Origin: Dioscorea cayenensis subsp. rotundata
Taxonomy: Eukaryota > Streptophyta > Magnoliopsida > Dioscoreales > Dioscoreaceae
Assembly: GCF_009730915.1 (NCBI RefSeq)
Contig: NC_052489.1
Span: forward strand, 62,001 to 126,000
Length of the DNA: 64,000 nt
Direction of reading: 5' to 3'
Part shown: piece by piece, positions 49,716 through 61,944 of the stretch
Position numbering within the stretch: the stretch's first letter is position 1
Layout of the letters: each line of letters starts with the position of its first letter
Translations under genes and position numbers: made by a program
Notes under the pieces: model-generated
What the model was told of the DNA's origin: nothing
The model's database searches: none
Seen by the model: only the letters and a program-made list of their open reading frames with translations

Positions 49716-51419
49716 ATGACAAGCGGGGACCGGCCCCCGGTCCCTCCTCCTCATTCTTCGTAGCCCAAATACTGGGCACAAATTGCTTCCTCCCTCCGGC
49801 AGTCGACTGATAACTCTCCTCTTCATAATGCCAACATTCTCAACAAGCTCAAAGAGACCACTTCTGATTTCATTCGAATTGATGGTGATAGCATGAGTCG
49901 AGCCAGAATGAAGTTTCAACATGAGCTTTGCAGGAAACTCTTCGGCAAACCTTCTTCCTTCAATGAAGTTAAAATAGAACTGCTCGCCAAATGGAGTGCC
50001 TATGGCGAAGTCACAATCTCCGACCTCCCCAACGGGTTCCTCCTAATCAGGTGTTCCTCTCAGAAAGCTATGCAGCACATCTTTCTTGACGGGCCCTGGT
50101 CCGTCAACGGCATCATGCTTCAGCTATCTCCGTGGAAACCCTTCTTCGAGCCCACCTTCGCCAAACTCAGCACCGCAGCCATCTGGTTGCAACTCCACAA
50201 TCTTCCTGTGGAGTTCTGGGACGGCGAAATGTTAGAGACCATTGCCAACCAGTTTGGAACCTTACTCAAGGTTGATGATTTCATAACCTCTCTTAGTAGG
50301 TCCAAATATGCTTGAATTTGTGTTGAAATTTATCTATCCAAACCACTAAGTCGCGGCTTCTGGATCGGTGAGGATCTGCACAACGTGTTTGTTGTCGTTT
50401 AGTATGAGCGTCTGCCGACGTTTTGTTACTCATGTGGAATGATCGGACACGGTAGTAATTCTTGCTCTCGTTCTGGAATGACTGGTGCCGTTAGAACCAA
50501 ACTGTCCCACCCAACCTGGTCGGTTGGGACTGGTCCTAGCCCGGTACCGGTTGACCAGGACCAACGCATGGATGATGATCCCCCTCTGGACCGCCCCTCG
50601 TTGGAAAGTTTGGAGAAAATAGTGCAAAATCCTTCTGATTCCGACTACGGACCCTGGCTTCTGGTCTCTCGCCGGCGTGGCAGTGCTCGGGGCCGCGGAG
50701 GCGGCACACGTGCCACTCACGTGACTCGCAGAGCCACAGCTGCACCGAATTCTGAAGTTGCCTTGTCCCGAGGTTCTGACATGCGTAACATACATGGCGG
50801 GAGGAGAGCTATTCCTAGTGGGCGGCCGCCTCCTTCCCCTGTCACGTCCCCTGCTGGCGTTGTCGTCGAACAGTCACCTAATCAATGCATCTCCACTAAC
50901 CCACCCGTTGTCGCTTCATCTCCCGATGTTTCACTTATTGCATGTGAGGTCCAAGATGGTGAACAACCCCCACTTTGTGCTTTGCCGCCCGTAACGTCCA
51001 ATTAAGAGTCCTCTCTTCACACATCCCCACATACAGAGATAGGCAGTGGATCTCGCCGCCCATGCTCTCCACCTCTGTGCTTTGTTCTTCGATACAACCA
51101 TCAATAGACGTCCCCTCTCGTCTAATCAACACCCCCACTTCATTCTCGTCGACAGGGTCTCCAATGCTCTCGAAGAAGAGGATATGGACGAATATGGTAG
51201 TTAGGGTGAAGATGATGGTGACGATATGTCCTTTGATGAAGATGATGGTGATGATATTTCCAAGGAGGCCCCTTCGGATATCACAGCCCAGATGATGACA
51301 TGACTCTTTTCCAGTATCAGTCGGAGGCCCGTCGAGAAGCCCTAGTTCGAAAAGGATCAAACATGCATAGTACCTCTCCAAAGAAGGGAAGACTGGAACC
51401 TGGAGAGCCTTGCTCTTAG
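49716..51419 (+). pseudogene. LINE ORF1 (DUF4283-like domain and CCHC zinc knuckle), broken
   Basis: The frame from ATG 49716 (MTSGDRPPVPPP) encodes an RNA-binding-like DUF4283 region, with FLDGPWSVNGIMLQLSPWKP and AAIWLQLHNLPVEFWDGE, then a zinc knuckle CYSCGMIGHGSNSC (C-x2-C-x4-H-x4-C) near 50430-50470. In-frame stops occur at codon 16, at 50313, at about 50401 and at 51003. The acid-rich tail at 51.1-51.3 kb is out of frame. The final codons before TAG 51417 (DMTLFQYQSEARREAL) are in the starting frame. ORF1 proteins coat LINE RNA. Confidence 0.85.
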
Positions 51420-51474
51420 CCGTCATTCGTTCTTCTTCTTCCTTAGGAAGTGTCTCTCCTTTTTACCTATTTCC

Positions 51475-54400
51475 ATGGTTTTTATGAGTTCAATTAAAAT
51501 TATCTGCTGGAACTGTAGGGGTATCTCTGCCGGAGATAACTCTTCTCGTGTTCTCCGACTCATTAAAATGCATAAGCCCGCTATTGTTTGTCTTGTTGAA
51601 ACCAGAGCAAATACTGATAGACTGGAGCATTTTTGCAGGAATGTACCCCGAAGCTGGGATTGGGTTGCTATCCTCTCCGATGGATATTCAGGCGGCATCA
51701 TTGTGTTTTGGCTTAAATCCATCGGCGTAGTTACTCCCCTTGCAGCTTCCAGACGGGCTCTCCATATTATTATTACCCATAATACTTCTAAAACTTTTCT
51801 TATTTCTGTTATTTACAACTCGTCTCGATTTCGAAATCAATGCTTCCTTTGGCATGAGCTCTCTAAGCTTTCTTCTTTGCAGGTCCCCTAGCTTGTTGTA
51901 GGAGATTTCAATTCTATTCTCCATCGGGACGAGCATTTGCGGGGTCCTTTTATTCATTACCATAGAAAATCTCGGTTCTTTGGCGACTTTGTTGAGACTA
52001 ATAACTTGATTGATCTTAATTATTCAGGCCCTCATTTTACTTGGTGCAACAATCAGCTGGGGCTTGCTCGTCGCTAGGCTAGACTCGATAGATGCCTGAG
52101 TCTGACTTTTTCAGGATCAATACTCTCAAGCATCTCCCCCCGCCCGTTTTCAGATCATTCCCCTCTCTTTTTGACTTCCTCTCTTTCTCTTACTACTTTT
52201 AAAAATATTTTCAGGTTTAATAGCGTTTGGTTTGACTTTTTAGAGTGCCATAACGCTGTCCGGGCGACTTGGAGCAAGCATCCTCATGGCAACCCCATGC
52301 AAGCTTTCACTCACCTTCTTTCTTGTGCTCGCAACAATCTTCGTCAGTGGCGTAGAAGTGGTATTAACAAAATTAAGTCTGATTTGATGAATATAGAAGC
52401 TGAGATCAGTAACCTGGAACATTCCGACTTTAATCTCTTTTTGCAAACTCTTTTAATGGATTCCTACTCTAACCTCTTGGTCTTGCAGCGTCAGAACAAT
52501 AATATTTGGGCCCAGCGTGCTCATTTGTCGTGGCTCAAGGATGGCGACAAGAATACCGGTTTTTTCCATGCTATGACTAGAATTCGCGCTCATAATAATT
52601 TCATATCTCAGGTTGATGATTCTTTTGGTAATCGTTGCCAGAACCAATCCAGTATTGAGAATGCTTTTCTTGCTTTTTATCAAAATCTCTGGAGCGCCCC
52701 GACTGTCTATTCGGTTAGCATTTTTTATACTTTTCCTAGTACTTTCCCTTGCATCTCAGACCTCGATGCTGCATCTCTCATTTGGGAAGTTACTAAGGAG
52801 GAAGTCTTTCAAACTATTTTAGACCTCCCCGCTGGTAAGTCTCCAGGCCCTGACGGCTTTAGCGTGGAATTTTATAGAAATTTTTGGTCTGTTATCAGTG
52901 ATCATTTGTTCTCGGCCATCAGTTTTTTCTTCGATAATGCGGTTCTTCCTTCTTCGTGGGGTAAAACATTTATCACTCTTATCCCCAAGAAGGATAGACC
53001 CAAGACGGTTTTGGATTTTCGCCCCATTTCTCTTTGCAACGTGAATTTTAAAATCATTTCTAAAATATTGGTCAATCGCTTGAAGCTTGTTCTCCCTAAT
53101 ATGATAGGTCGAGAGCAACCTGGCTTCGTGTCTGGCTGGTGCTCGTTCGACAATATTATTGTAGTGCAAGAGATCGTCCATTCTTTAGAAACTGATTTCA
53201 AAAACCCCCCTAGGATGATCATTAAGCTCGATATCGAAAAAGCCTGCGATAATGTAAATTGGAGTGCAATTCTTGTTGTACTTACTCATATGAACTTTCT
53301 AGCGCTTTGGATCTCCTGGATCTCTACTTGTTTACAATCTTGTTCTTTCTCTCTTCTTGTCAATGGTAACACCTCCCCTTGGTTCTCTTCGTCCAGAGGA
53401 GTTCGCCAAGGGGATCCCATTTCTTCTTACATATTCATTATGGTGTCTCAAGTCCTTACCTCTTTGTTCAATTCCAGCCTTGTTAATGGTTCGATCCTTG
53501 GCTTTTGCCAAAGTCTTAATTCGAATTTTAATCATCTCATATACGCCGATGATTTAATTGTTGTTACCCAAGCCTTTAGGCGTGTCGCTCGGAGCATTAA
53601 TCAGTGTTTAGATGTTTATGGTTCTTTTTCCGATCAACGACCAAATTTTTCCAAGTCTCAGATCTTCTTTCCCACCTGGTGTAATAAGCATGTGTCTTCT
53701 CGTATCTGTTCTATCTTAAACCTCACCCAAGCTTCCTTCCCTTTTAAGTACCTCGAAATTATCATTTCTCCCAAACGCCTTGCCGTCTCTACTTTTAATC
53801 CCATGATTAACAAAATCAGGCACCAGTGTAACCGTTGGAGTAACTTTAATCTTTCCTCTGCTGCAAAAGCCACCTTAATTAACTCCTCTCTGCTTTCCAT
53901 TCCCACTCACTACCTCTCTGTATATTCTATTCCTGAGGGTGTTATTTCTGAGATCACCAAAGCTGTTAGGAAGTTCTACTGGAGTAGGAATGGCAATGGA
54001 AAGGGCATCCACAATGTGAGTTGGAAAATTATTAGCGAAGGTAAGCCTGAGGGGGGCATTGGAATCAGAAACCTATCTCTTGCTAAGTTTTCTCTTTTAG
54101 CCAAGCACGTTTTTGGTTATTTAAACAAGGAGGATAAGATTTGGGTCGACATTGTGTGCCATAAATATGGTAATCTGAACTTTTGGAACAACTCTGCTCC
54201 CGTGACTTGCTCGTGGTTTTTCTGAAGCCTTTTTAAAGCTGCTATGCACATCAAACCTTTTTGCCGTATTATTTAGATCAACCCCACCCATACTTCCTTT
54301 TTTTGGGACCCTTGGATTTTTGACATCCCGATTGCCGTCAAACCTGCATTTTTAAACATGAGTATCGATGAGATTTCGATTACCATTTCTGATGTTATTA

Positions 54401-55360
54401 TCGGTGATCGCTGGTGTGAGGCTAGTTTGCTTCATGTGTTTGGTCCTAACTTGAATATGCAGGATCTGTGTTCTTCCTCTATTGATTTTATTTCTGGTAA
54501 TTATTGGATGTGGAATCCTCCTACCAAGCAACACAAAATTTCCTCCACTGTTTACACACATTTAAACCATAGTACTCCTCAGGTGGATGCTTGGCATGGC
54601 TGGAGATTAATTTGGGAGCTCTGCATTGCCCCCAGAACTAAACACTTTATTTGGACCCTCTTCCATGGTCGTTTGTCTACTTCTAACTTTTTATATCATT
54701 TGAATCTTGGTCCTGACAATCCTTGTATGCTGTGTGACACCTCCCCTGAAACTATAGACCATCGTTTTTTGTCACTGTTTCAAAACCAAGCAGATTTGGT
54801 CCTATCTCAGTTTGAAAACTAATACTTGTATTCAATTTCCAAACGGTTTTGGTTCATGACTCTGGCTCTTTGAGGGCATTTACTCAACTTATATTACTTC
54901 AGTCATCGCTGCCACCTCTTGGATGATCTGGAAATCCCATTGTGATATTATTTTTCGTAATGCTCGTTTCAATGTTCCTACTGTTGTTTGTAGAGCAATT
55001 GCTCATGTGCAGGATCACGTCGACTGCAGTGGAAGTTTATTCGGTCAAAAGCTCATTCTGAACAATCTCTTCAAGTTCGATGACTTCATTTTGTTCTCAT
55101 ACACCAATGTCCATCAAGCCTCCAAGGTATGTTCTGTGGGATTCTTTATCTCCAATACTAACTACATCATTCAATCTGCAGGTTGTTGCTCGTTTGCGTT
55201 GGATGATTCATCTCTGGAGGATCTCTCTGCACTCATTACTGCTCTTCAATCTGCCCATGATCATCGTCTTCGCATCAAGCATATCTTTGTTCATTCTCCT
55301 ACAACGGCAACTACAATTACGACTCCTAATCCGGTCATCACTTGGAGATTCAATTCATAG
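51475..55360 (+). pseudogene. LINE ORF2 (AP endonuclease, reverse transcriptase, RNase H-like), broken
   Basis: The frame starts near MSSIKIICWNCRGI (51487). The AP-endonuclease has CLVETR, VVGDFNSILH and SDHSPL. The reverse transcriptase has PAGKSPGPDGF, LIPKKD, FRPISLCNV, RGVRQGDPIS and the active site IYADD (near 53545). A zf-RVT region follows, with NFLYHLNLGPDNPCMLCD. In-frame stops lie at 51889, about 52072, 54223, about 54274 and 54820. The last block, VGFFISNTNYIIQSAGC to LRIKHIFVHSPT (54923-55360), is in another frame. The long stretch 52171-54225 is still open (684 codons), so decay is moderate. Confidence 0.92.
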
Positions 55361-55665
55361 ATTGCTAATATTAGACACCTATTGAACGTCCATGATTCCC
55401 CTGCTATACATTGCATTCCTCGACATTGGATGATGCAGTTGTTCAATTAGCCTCTTACGGACTCAATTCCTCCTCCTTAAATCTCTTCCTTTTTGGACGA
55501 GACCTTCCTCGTTGGATTAAGAATGCTTTCAATGAGTCTGGGTTTCTTTTCTAGATGTTTTAGCATCCTTGTTCAGTTGTTCTGGTTCCTTTGTCTTTTA
55601 TTTCTTGCTTAGTTCTTTGTATTTCTTCTTAGTTTCTCTTCAATATATTAGCCCTTGAGGTTCTT

Positions 55666-55687
55666 TAAAAAAAAAAAAACCAAAAGA
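55666..55687 (+). repeat. LINE poly(A) tail and right target-site duplication
   Basis: About twelve A residues are followed by accaaaaga; the 11 bases 55677-55687 repeat those at 49584-49594. Confidence 0.8.
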
Positions 55688-56382
55688 CCTTTGGGGCATT
55701 GACCAAATAAATGGTCAATAGATTCCCAAGAGATGCCACAGAGAATACAAGGATTATCTGGGCCTAAATGCAAATTATAAAGTAATGCAGATGTAGACAA
55801 ACGGCTTTTAAAACAAAGCCAGGAAAAATGTTTCAAAGGAGGTGCAATATGAAGATGCCAAAGCATTTTCCAGCCAATCCAATTCTCAGTTGAAGAAGAG
55901 TTAAGATTCAAATGATGATATACAGTTGCAGAAATTTTGCTGCAAATAGATTTCGGTTGCCACACCCAACAATTATCAAATTCAAAATTAATTGTACCCA
56001 AGCTGCTAGAAGAAGAGTCAATATGAATCCCAAAGATGAAATTAAGGCTATTAACATCCCAATTATTGCCAGAAGTCATATCAGAGATGTTAATATGATG
56101 GAAATCAGCATTTATATTAAGAAAGGTGGGTTTAAGGGCAATGGGGATGTCATAGCACCAAGGGTCCATCAAGTGTTGATGGGATTAACAGAGTGAATTT
56201 TACAAAAATGCTTGATATGAGCAGCATAATTGCAAAGACAACGTAAAAACCAAGAACATTTAGCCAAAGCATGATCAATCCAGAAATTAATCTTCCCATA
56301 TTTAGTGTTCAAGATGTCAACCCAGAGAACATTATCATTATTCAGGTATCTAAAAATATGTTTCACCATAAGAGAATGCTTG
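55688..56382 (-). mobile_element. Older LINE, 5' part of the interrupted copy
   Basis: On the minus strand this encodes the zf-RVT portion of a LINE ORF2: YLNNDNVLWVDI, LNTKYGKINFWIDHALAKCS, PWCYDIPIALKPTFLNIN, GWKMLWHLHIAPPLKHFSW and LHLGPDNPCILCGISWE. The frame runs up to the insertion edge as GQCPKGLLV and then continues as WDHISN beyond the inserted LINE, at 49583 and below. The copy is 5'-truncated near 56382. Together the two halves make about 1.6 kb. Confidence 0.88.
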
Positions 56383-57193
56383 GCTCACCTGAATCAACCA
56401 TATCTTAACACTAGAGAATTTAACTAACAGGAGATATAACAAGTTATTGATTGCTACATATGTTTTTTTGTCACATAGTGGTTGAATCAGCTGACCACCT
56501 ATTCATCCACTTCCCTTTTGTGGTGCAGGTCTAGAATCACTTATGGTCCTTACTTTGATTATCCTTTTACCCTAGCTTTACAAGCGACTTGTGAGCATCT
56601 TGACAACTTTCTTGGATGTCGGTATATTTTAAAGGAATGTTTGCATTTGTAAAAAGTAAAACTGTTCACATTTGGTGATTCTCATAAAGATTAATCACTT
56701 GTTTTTTTTGGATGTCGGTATATTTTAAATGAAGCTGAAGGACTCATTCCTAATGATCAAGCAAAGTTTCGATTTCTTGTTGTCCCACGCAAGCGAAGCG
56801 AGTAGTCTTAAAGAACCGACCTCCAAAATAGGTGCAAGTGATACATAACAAGCCAAAATATGCATTCTTGGAGTGATCCTCCCATCTCTCGGTGTGCAAC
56901 GTCATTCTAAGGATTGTCTTATATTTCAATTTTTTTTTATGTTTTCTTTCTCTTGTTTGATCCATTGCTAGTGGATGTGTTTGACATTTTAATCGTATAT
57001 TCCCCGTGTTGTCTTATCTTTATAATTATATGAACATGTTTTATCCATTTTTTTTCAAAAAATAAAAAATAAAAAAATAATCACCATATTAGTTGAGCGT
57101 AATGCAATTAAAAGGTCAGAATTTGACTTATTTCTAAATTATTTATATATAGTTGGCTATTTAAAATGTGTGGGATAATTTATGCCTATTATA
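56383..57193. other. Degenerate transposon-derived and intergenic DNA
   Basis: Apart from the small LINE relic at 56480-56660, it holds a 22-bp direct repeat (ttggatgtcggtatatttta at 56612 and 56708) and A-rich DNA near 57055-57080. No gene is supported. Confidence 0.45.
56480..56660 (+). mobile_element. Small LINE ORF2 relic (zf-RVT region)
   Basis: The plus strand reads VESADHLFIHFPFVVQV followed after a stop by NHLW, which matches the zf-RVT motif (E-x-x-D-H-L-F-x-x-C-P-F) of plant LINEs with the second Cys replaced. It has several stops and is short. The orientation is opposite to the interrupted LINE beside it. Confidence 0.5.
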
Positions 57194-57292
57194 AGAACCA
57201 AGGTATAGTCTAGTGGTTTCCTATCTTGTTTGTGTTTGGAAGGTCTCGAGTTCGAAACCTCTCAAACACATCTACAAATAAATAAAAAAAGA
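57194..57292 (+). mobile_element. tRNA-derived SINE fragment
   Basis: A Pol III A-box-like tagtctagtgg (57206-57216) and a B-box gttcgaaacc (57250-57259) lie 33 bp apart, followed by an A-rich tail aaataaataaaaaaag. This is the head of a tRNA-derived SINE or a degraded tRNA-like sequence. No cloverleaf can be drawn, so it is not a tRNA gene. Confidence 0.45.
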
Positions 57293-59043
57293 TCGTTTAT
57301 CGCTAATTTGTCGAAATATTCCTATTATCGTGTATATATACACACACAAATATGTTTTATACTTTCCCTAAACCCTTTAACCCTGAAGCAAACGGAGTGA
57401 GAATCCAATTCCATGGTTTTTCCATCTTTTAAATAAATAAAACAAAAGCGTGAAGAGATCATAATGTACGAGAAAGACGATGCGATGCTTCTTCGACCAT
57501 TCTCAATTCCAGTGTAAGTGCAGTAATATCTAGATGCTCCTTTGATGTCATTGTGCCTGTTGGGTATTCCTTTCTGATATTTAATTAGTGTTGAATGCTG
57601 GGTTTCTCTCTTAGATATCATACTTGCTCGTCTGAAATCTTTATTCATAGTTCTGAGTTTCTTCTCTAGGTTCATGATTGTGAAATTACCCAAATTTGAT
57701 TATGTTTATAAAACTCAAGATAGTGAGAAAAGGAAATGTAAAGCTTTGGTTTTTTTTTTAAAAACAAAGTGGATAAATCACAGAGTCAGAAATCACAATG
57801 ATTTGGTCTATATTCATCTGTCAATGCCCTCCAAATAAAATTCAACAATATCTTCTATATTGATTCTTTCATTATAATGCATTGCATTGCTAGTGGCATG
57901 TATCTCACTTCACTAATTTGGAACAAGATGATAGATCTTACTCTTTATCTTGGATGCTGTAGTGGAATTGGGAGTTGGACCGAGGATGTTGGTTGGTCAA
58001 TGTTGGATGAATTGTTGAGATGTTTGCGTTCTTTTTTTTGGGGATTTTTTTAGGTGGTTGTTAGATTAGGATTTTATATAGAATAAATTGTAATATGATA
58101 AAGAAGTTAAAGTTTTCATTTACAGTTTCTCATAATGTTCCATGAATTCACTCACATGTTACTATAGAAAAATATTTTGGGTTGTCTCAAGAGTTTTTCA
58201 CTGAACTATAGTTAATATTTGCATGAAATTAATATATATTAGCAAAATTTGCATGCTTGTTGCCTTATCTACTGTTAGAAGTTAGAATTAGGTCAACATC
58301 TTCTGTCTGTCCCTAATCATCTGCACTTACCAGAGCTGGGCTACCACCTTCTATCTAGACAGTTTATACATCTACACAACCTGACTAAACACTGGGATGT
58401 ACAGAATAAGATACTTGCTGAAACAAATTGCTACTCTAGACCAAATCATTTGATTTGAGCTGCTGATTGTCTTTCATTCAAGCAACATAGCTTATCAAAC
58501 TGTCTGCTCTGTATTATCATTTAAGTCTTGTTCTGATATTCATTCAAAGACAACTGATCAATTAGTTGGTTCTGGTTGTCTTCAATTTGGTGTTTTTAAT
58601 TATGTAAGTACAGCATATACCTATTTAATATGGGCATGCCCTTGGCATTCTAGATCACTGTTGCACATGTTGGTATTGATAAAAGTTTTGATTCATATTT
58701 ATGCAATGATAACCTCTAAATACAATTGATTTTACTCCATTAGCTTACCTTTGGGAATTACTTATTTAATATTGTAAAGCTTGAAACTTCCTGTATACCA
58801 TTGGGGATTTCCTTTTTGTTTGTCATTTTTGTTGTTTTGTGTGTGCCTCTCATTCTTCTGTTCTAAATTCTTTTAACAGAAATAAAAACTCACTTTTCTG
58901 TCACTATTAATCCTTTTGAATCCTAAATTAAATTCCTCTATTTATTGTCTGTTTCATTGTTAATGAACTTGTGCACATTCAGCAGTTTCTTGAATAGATT
59001 TTGTTTTTGTTCTCCTTTGTTTTTGTGTTTTTTTTTTTCCCAG
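57293..59043. other. Intergenic region
   Basis: No coding exon is recognised. A minus-strand LINE-like tail (ctgtgatttatccactttg then A-run) lies at about 57747-57790. I looked for the bZIP or earlier exons that would belong with the TGA relic at 59044 and saw none. Confidence 0.45.
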
Positions 59044-59184
59044 GCTAACAACTTCAGGCAGCAGGCTATACAACAAATACGACAAATACTTACAATGTGG
59101 CAAGCTGCAAGTGTGCTTATTGCCACCAGCGATTATCAGTCATACCTTCTCTCCATGGGTTCTTCTTGGAAAACGGAAATATAA
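59044..59184 (+). pseudogene. Orphan final exon of a TGA-type bZIP gene (degenerate)
   Basis: After a strong polypyrimidine tract and CAG acceptor (59041-59043) the frame reads ANNFRQQAIQQIRQILTM, then WQAASVLIATSDYQSYLL and SMGSSW, stopping at 59184. This matches the final exon of TGA factors (ADNLRQQTLQQM-RILTTRQAARALLAISDYFSRLRALSSLW), including the splice position before ADN. Several conserved positions have changed (TTRQ to TMWQ, RLRAL to YLLSM), and the ending LARPRE is gone. The other exons were not found upstream. It is therefore a relic or a gene piece copied from elsewhere, unless the missing exons lie farther away. Confidence 0.6.
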
Positions 59185-61944
59185 CAGAAGCATGGCAGGT
59201 GAGTTGGCACCATCTGATCTTGGTGAACCAATGCCTGTGTGATGAAGGTAGCTCTTGTTTGCAATCATTCGACAATTCCCTTAACTAGAGAAGATGAAAG
59301 AAAATGCATTGTATGATGCTCGTGCTTGTTGTCGTAATTGTCAATCCTTAGACTATTAGTTTATCATAGCATGCAACTTGGTTATATGATATATCATAAA
59401 GAGTTTTGAGCCGGATATTTTTACAGTAGAACTATCTGAGACCTGCTCAATTTAGCTTGAGGTGTTTGGTTTAGTTGATTTATTAAGCTGCATAACTTCT
59501 AATAAGTTGCTGATCATTATCGAAATTTTAGTGATGGGAGGAGTTATCTCAGCTGGTGTTAATTTCTTTTGCCACAACAACAATGACATGAACCTCTTAC
59601 ATCTTATTTCTAAGTTACTATTGATCATTAGCTATTAGTTTAGCAAGATCGAACCTTGAGATACAACTTCACCTTATAATATACTTCTTTTAGTGATGGC
59701 AAACTCTGAGCCTACTGTGTACTTATTAATGCATTTAAGTTAGAACCCTTATAAATCTAGTTTAGTTTTCAATCTTAATTTGGTAATCACACATTTAGGG
59801 ATGAGACTAGTAAATTCTTGATAGCGCCAATCAAACACTGTTTCAACGGAAAGTATAAGAATAGGAATATTTGTTGATCTCTTTTATTAGCTACATTTAG
59901 GAAAAAAAAGACTCATGCAGGATGGCTTTTTTTATATCTATGAACTCCTCTTTGATGATCTTCCTTATATCAAAAGTTGTTTTCCATTTCAATTTTTGAA
60001 TGTTATTTATATTAATTTGTTTGTCTATAGTAGGTTGCTGAGTTGCTTCTCTGTTATGTGCACACACACACTCCAATCCTGCAGTAATTGTGATGGTTTT
60101 TTTTTCCCATTCATTTTTATTATTGCTTATTTTTCTCCTTGAACATCCATCTTCACTTAGGCATATTTATTCTTTCGATTGACAACTGATTCAGGAATAG
60201 CATCTTCAATATTTGGGACATCAAAATGACAACAAATCGCTGTACAATGTAAGGCCGAACTGTGTTGTAGTATCACTTGACAACTGAATCTAGGATATGC
60301 ACATCCAAGTGGGTGTTTTTTCAAGAATTAATTGTCAGATACCTTGGTCACTAGGTACTAATGTTACTAGGATATGGATAAAGGGGTATCCAAGTATTCA
60401 AGACTATTTGGCATGTTAATTTGGTGAAAAGCATGCGCACCTCGTAAAAACAAGGACACCAATTGCATTGATTTTAGAGAATAAAGGACACTGTGCCAGA
60501 ACATTTTGTTTTTAGAAAAAAAGAACACTGAAGCAAAATACACTATTTGTTTTGGTAGAGCAAGGCATCATGAAGTAATAATTTATAAAAGATTGTTGTT
60601 TATCTTCACTTCAGAAGGTTTTGGACGGAAATGCAGCCAATGTGAAATGGGAGGTGTTGTTGGGGAAAGAGAAGTCCAACTTTCTGACTTTCCCAACTTA
60701 ATTCCCTTAAATCCTTGATCTAAATTGAATTTGTGGAATGATAAACACCATCTAAATAGGATTTGAGAAATAAAAATTAATAGAAAAAAATTATGGGAAA
60801 ATTTAAAAAAACAACAGAAGCAGCAAAACTATCTTTTTCAGCCTGTAGTCCTGTACTACTGCAAATACAAATAGTGAAGTCCCATTTGATATTAAGAAAT
60901 TATAATAAAAATTTACAACTAGGGGAAGACAGAGGAAGAAATTCTCTCTCGTGGTTAAGTTTGGATTGAAGGAAAATGGGAGAAAGTAGAGATAAAAAAG
61001 TTATGGTTAAACTGACTAATTTACATTAATAGATAGACAGAGGCTAATCCTTCTAGATGATCATTTAAACATGTGATCAGAATTAACATCATCCATGATG
61101 AAGACTAAGATGCAAAATGTCAACTGAGAAGTTGCTTCATCATTTCAGTCTTCTTTTCTTTTTTTTTTTATCTTTTTTTGCTTTCTACGGTTGGAAAACC
61201 ATGATGTTAATCGTTCCATAATTAGTCCTCCTTGGGATTTCTTTTATCTGTTCCCATCCCCTACCCAAATTGTTCAACTGGCGGTTCCCTTTTGCATTTG
61301 TATATCTCTTGTATAAGTTCCTAAATATATTTACATATATAAAATGCAACGAGTGCAAGTGATTTCTAACAGATCAGGCTACTGATTTATCTCATTTATA
61401 ATTGAAAATGGTAAAATTAGTTAATATGGTTGGTTTAACTTTTAGAATCATTTTCTTTTGTCAAACCATATTAGGATCTGTTGGTGTTGCAGGGCACTTG
61501 GTTAAGATTGCAACTTCTTAATTCCATACTTAAGTTCACTCATGAAGGCAGACAGAATTTTTAATTGTTTAAACTGTCAGTTCTTGCCCCTCTGATTTTT
61601 TACTTCCGGAGCAGCTAGCTTGTAGTTGAGAGATCTTTGTCCTATCTGTCTGAGAGAGTCTAAATCTCTTACTAATAATTTGCTGATGCGCACAAATGAG
61701 TGGTTCAGTATAAGCAGCCATAGTTGACTAACATGGCTAGAAGGACCAATCGTTTTAGAAGACAAATTTTTAAAAATACAAATAAACAGACGCGGTAATG
61801 AGGAAGAAGGAGAAGAGATTCCACTTTATTCCAAAAAGCCTCACAAATTCCCCATAGGAATTTTTCTGAAACCTTCCCTTTGATCTCTCTATACTCACAT
61901 TAGAGAGATGGCAATGGCTTGCTGATATCTGACAGACTGACACC
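59185..61944. other. Intergenic region upstream of the resistance gene
   Basis: AT-rich DNA with no supported gene. Poly-T occurs at 61160-61180. The last 100 bp before 61945 should hold the leader of the CC-NBS-LRR gene. Confidence 0.5.

Larger units (their letters stand above)
49595..55676 (+). mobile_element. Near-full-length L1-type plant LINE, non-functional
   Basis: The element is about 6.08 kb with, in order, a pyrimidine-rich leader of 121 bp, ORF1, ORF2 with endonuclease, reverse transcriptase and RNase H-like regions, a 3' untranslated region and a poly(A) tail (about 55666-55679). It is flanked by an 11-bp target duplication. It sits in opposite orientation within an older LINE. 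Several in-frame stops and at least one frame change per ORF mean it cannot move by itself. A relative with an intact ORF1 start lies at 63274. Confidence 0.93.

Noticed and set aside
49650-49922. Minus-strand frame resembling another one at 63176-63478 (shared RRRDR and PACHGK)
   Set aside because: The two resemble each other only because both are antisense to the start of the same LINE ORF1.
57194-57292. A second tRNA gene
   Set aside because: It has A- and B-box-like sites but no acceptor, D or anticodon stems; the A-rich tail fits a SINE better.
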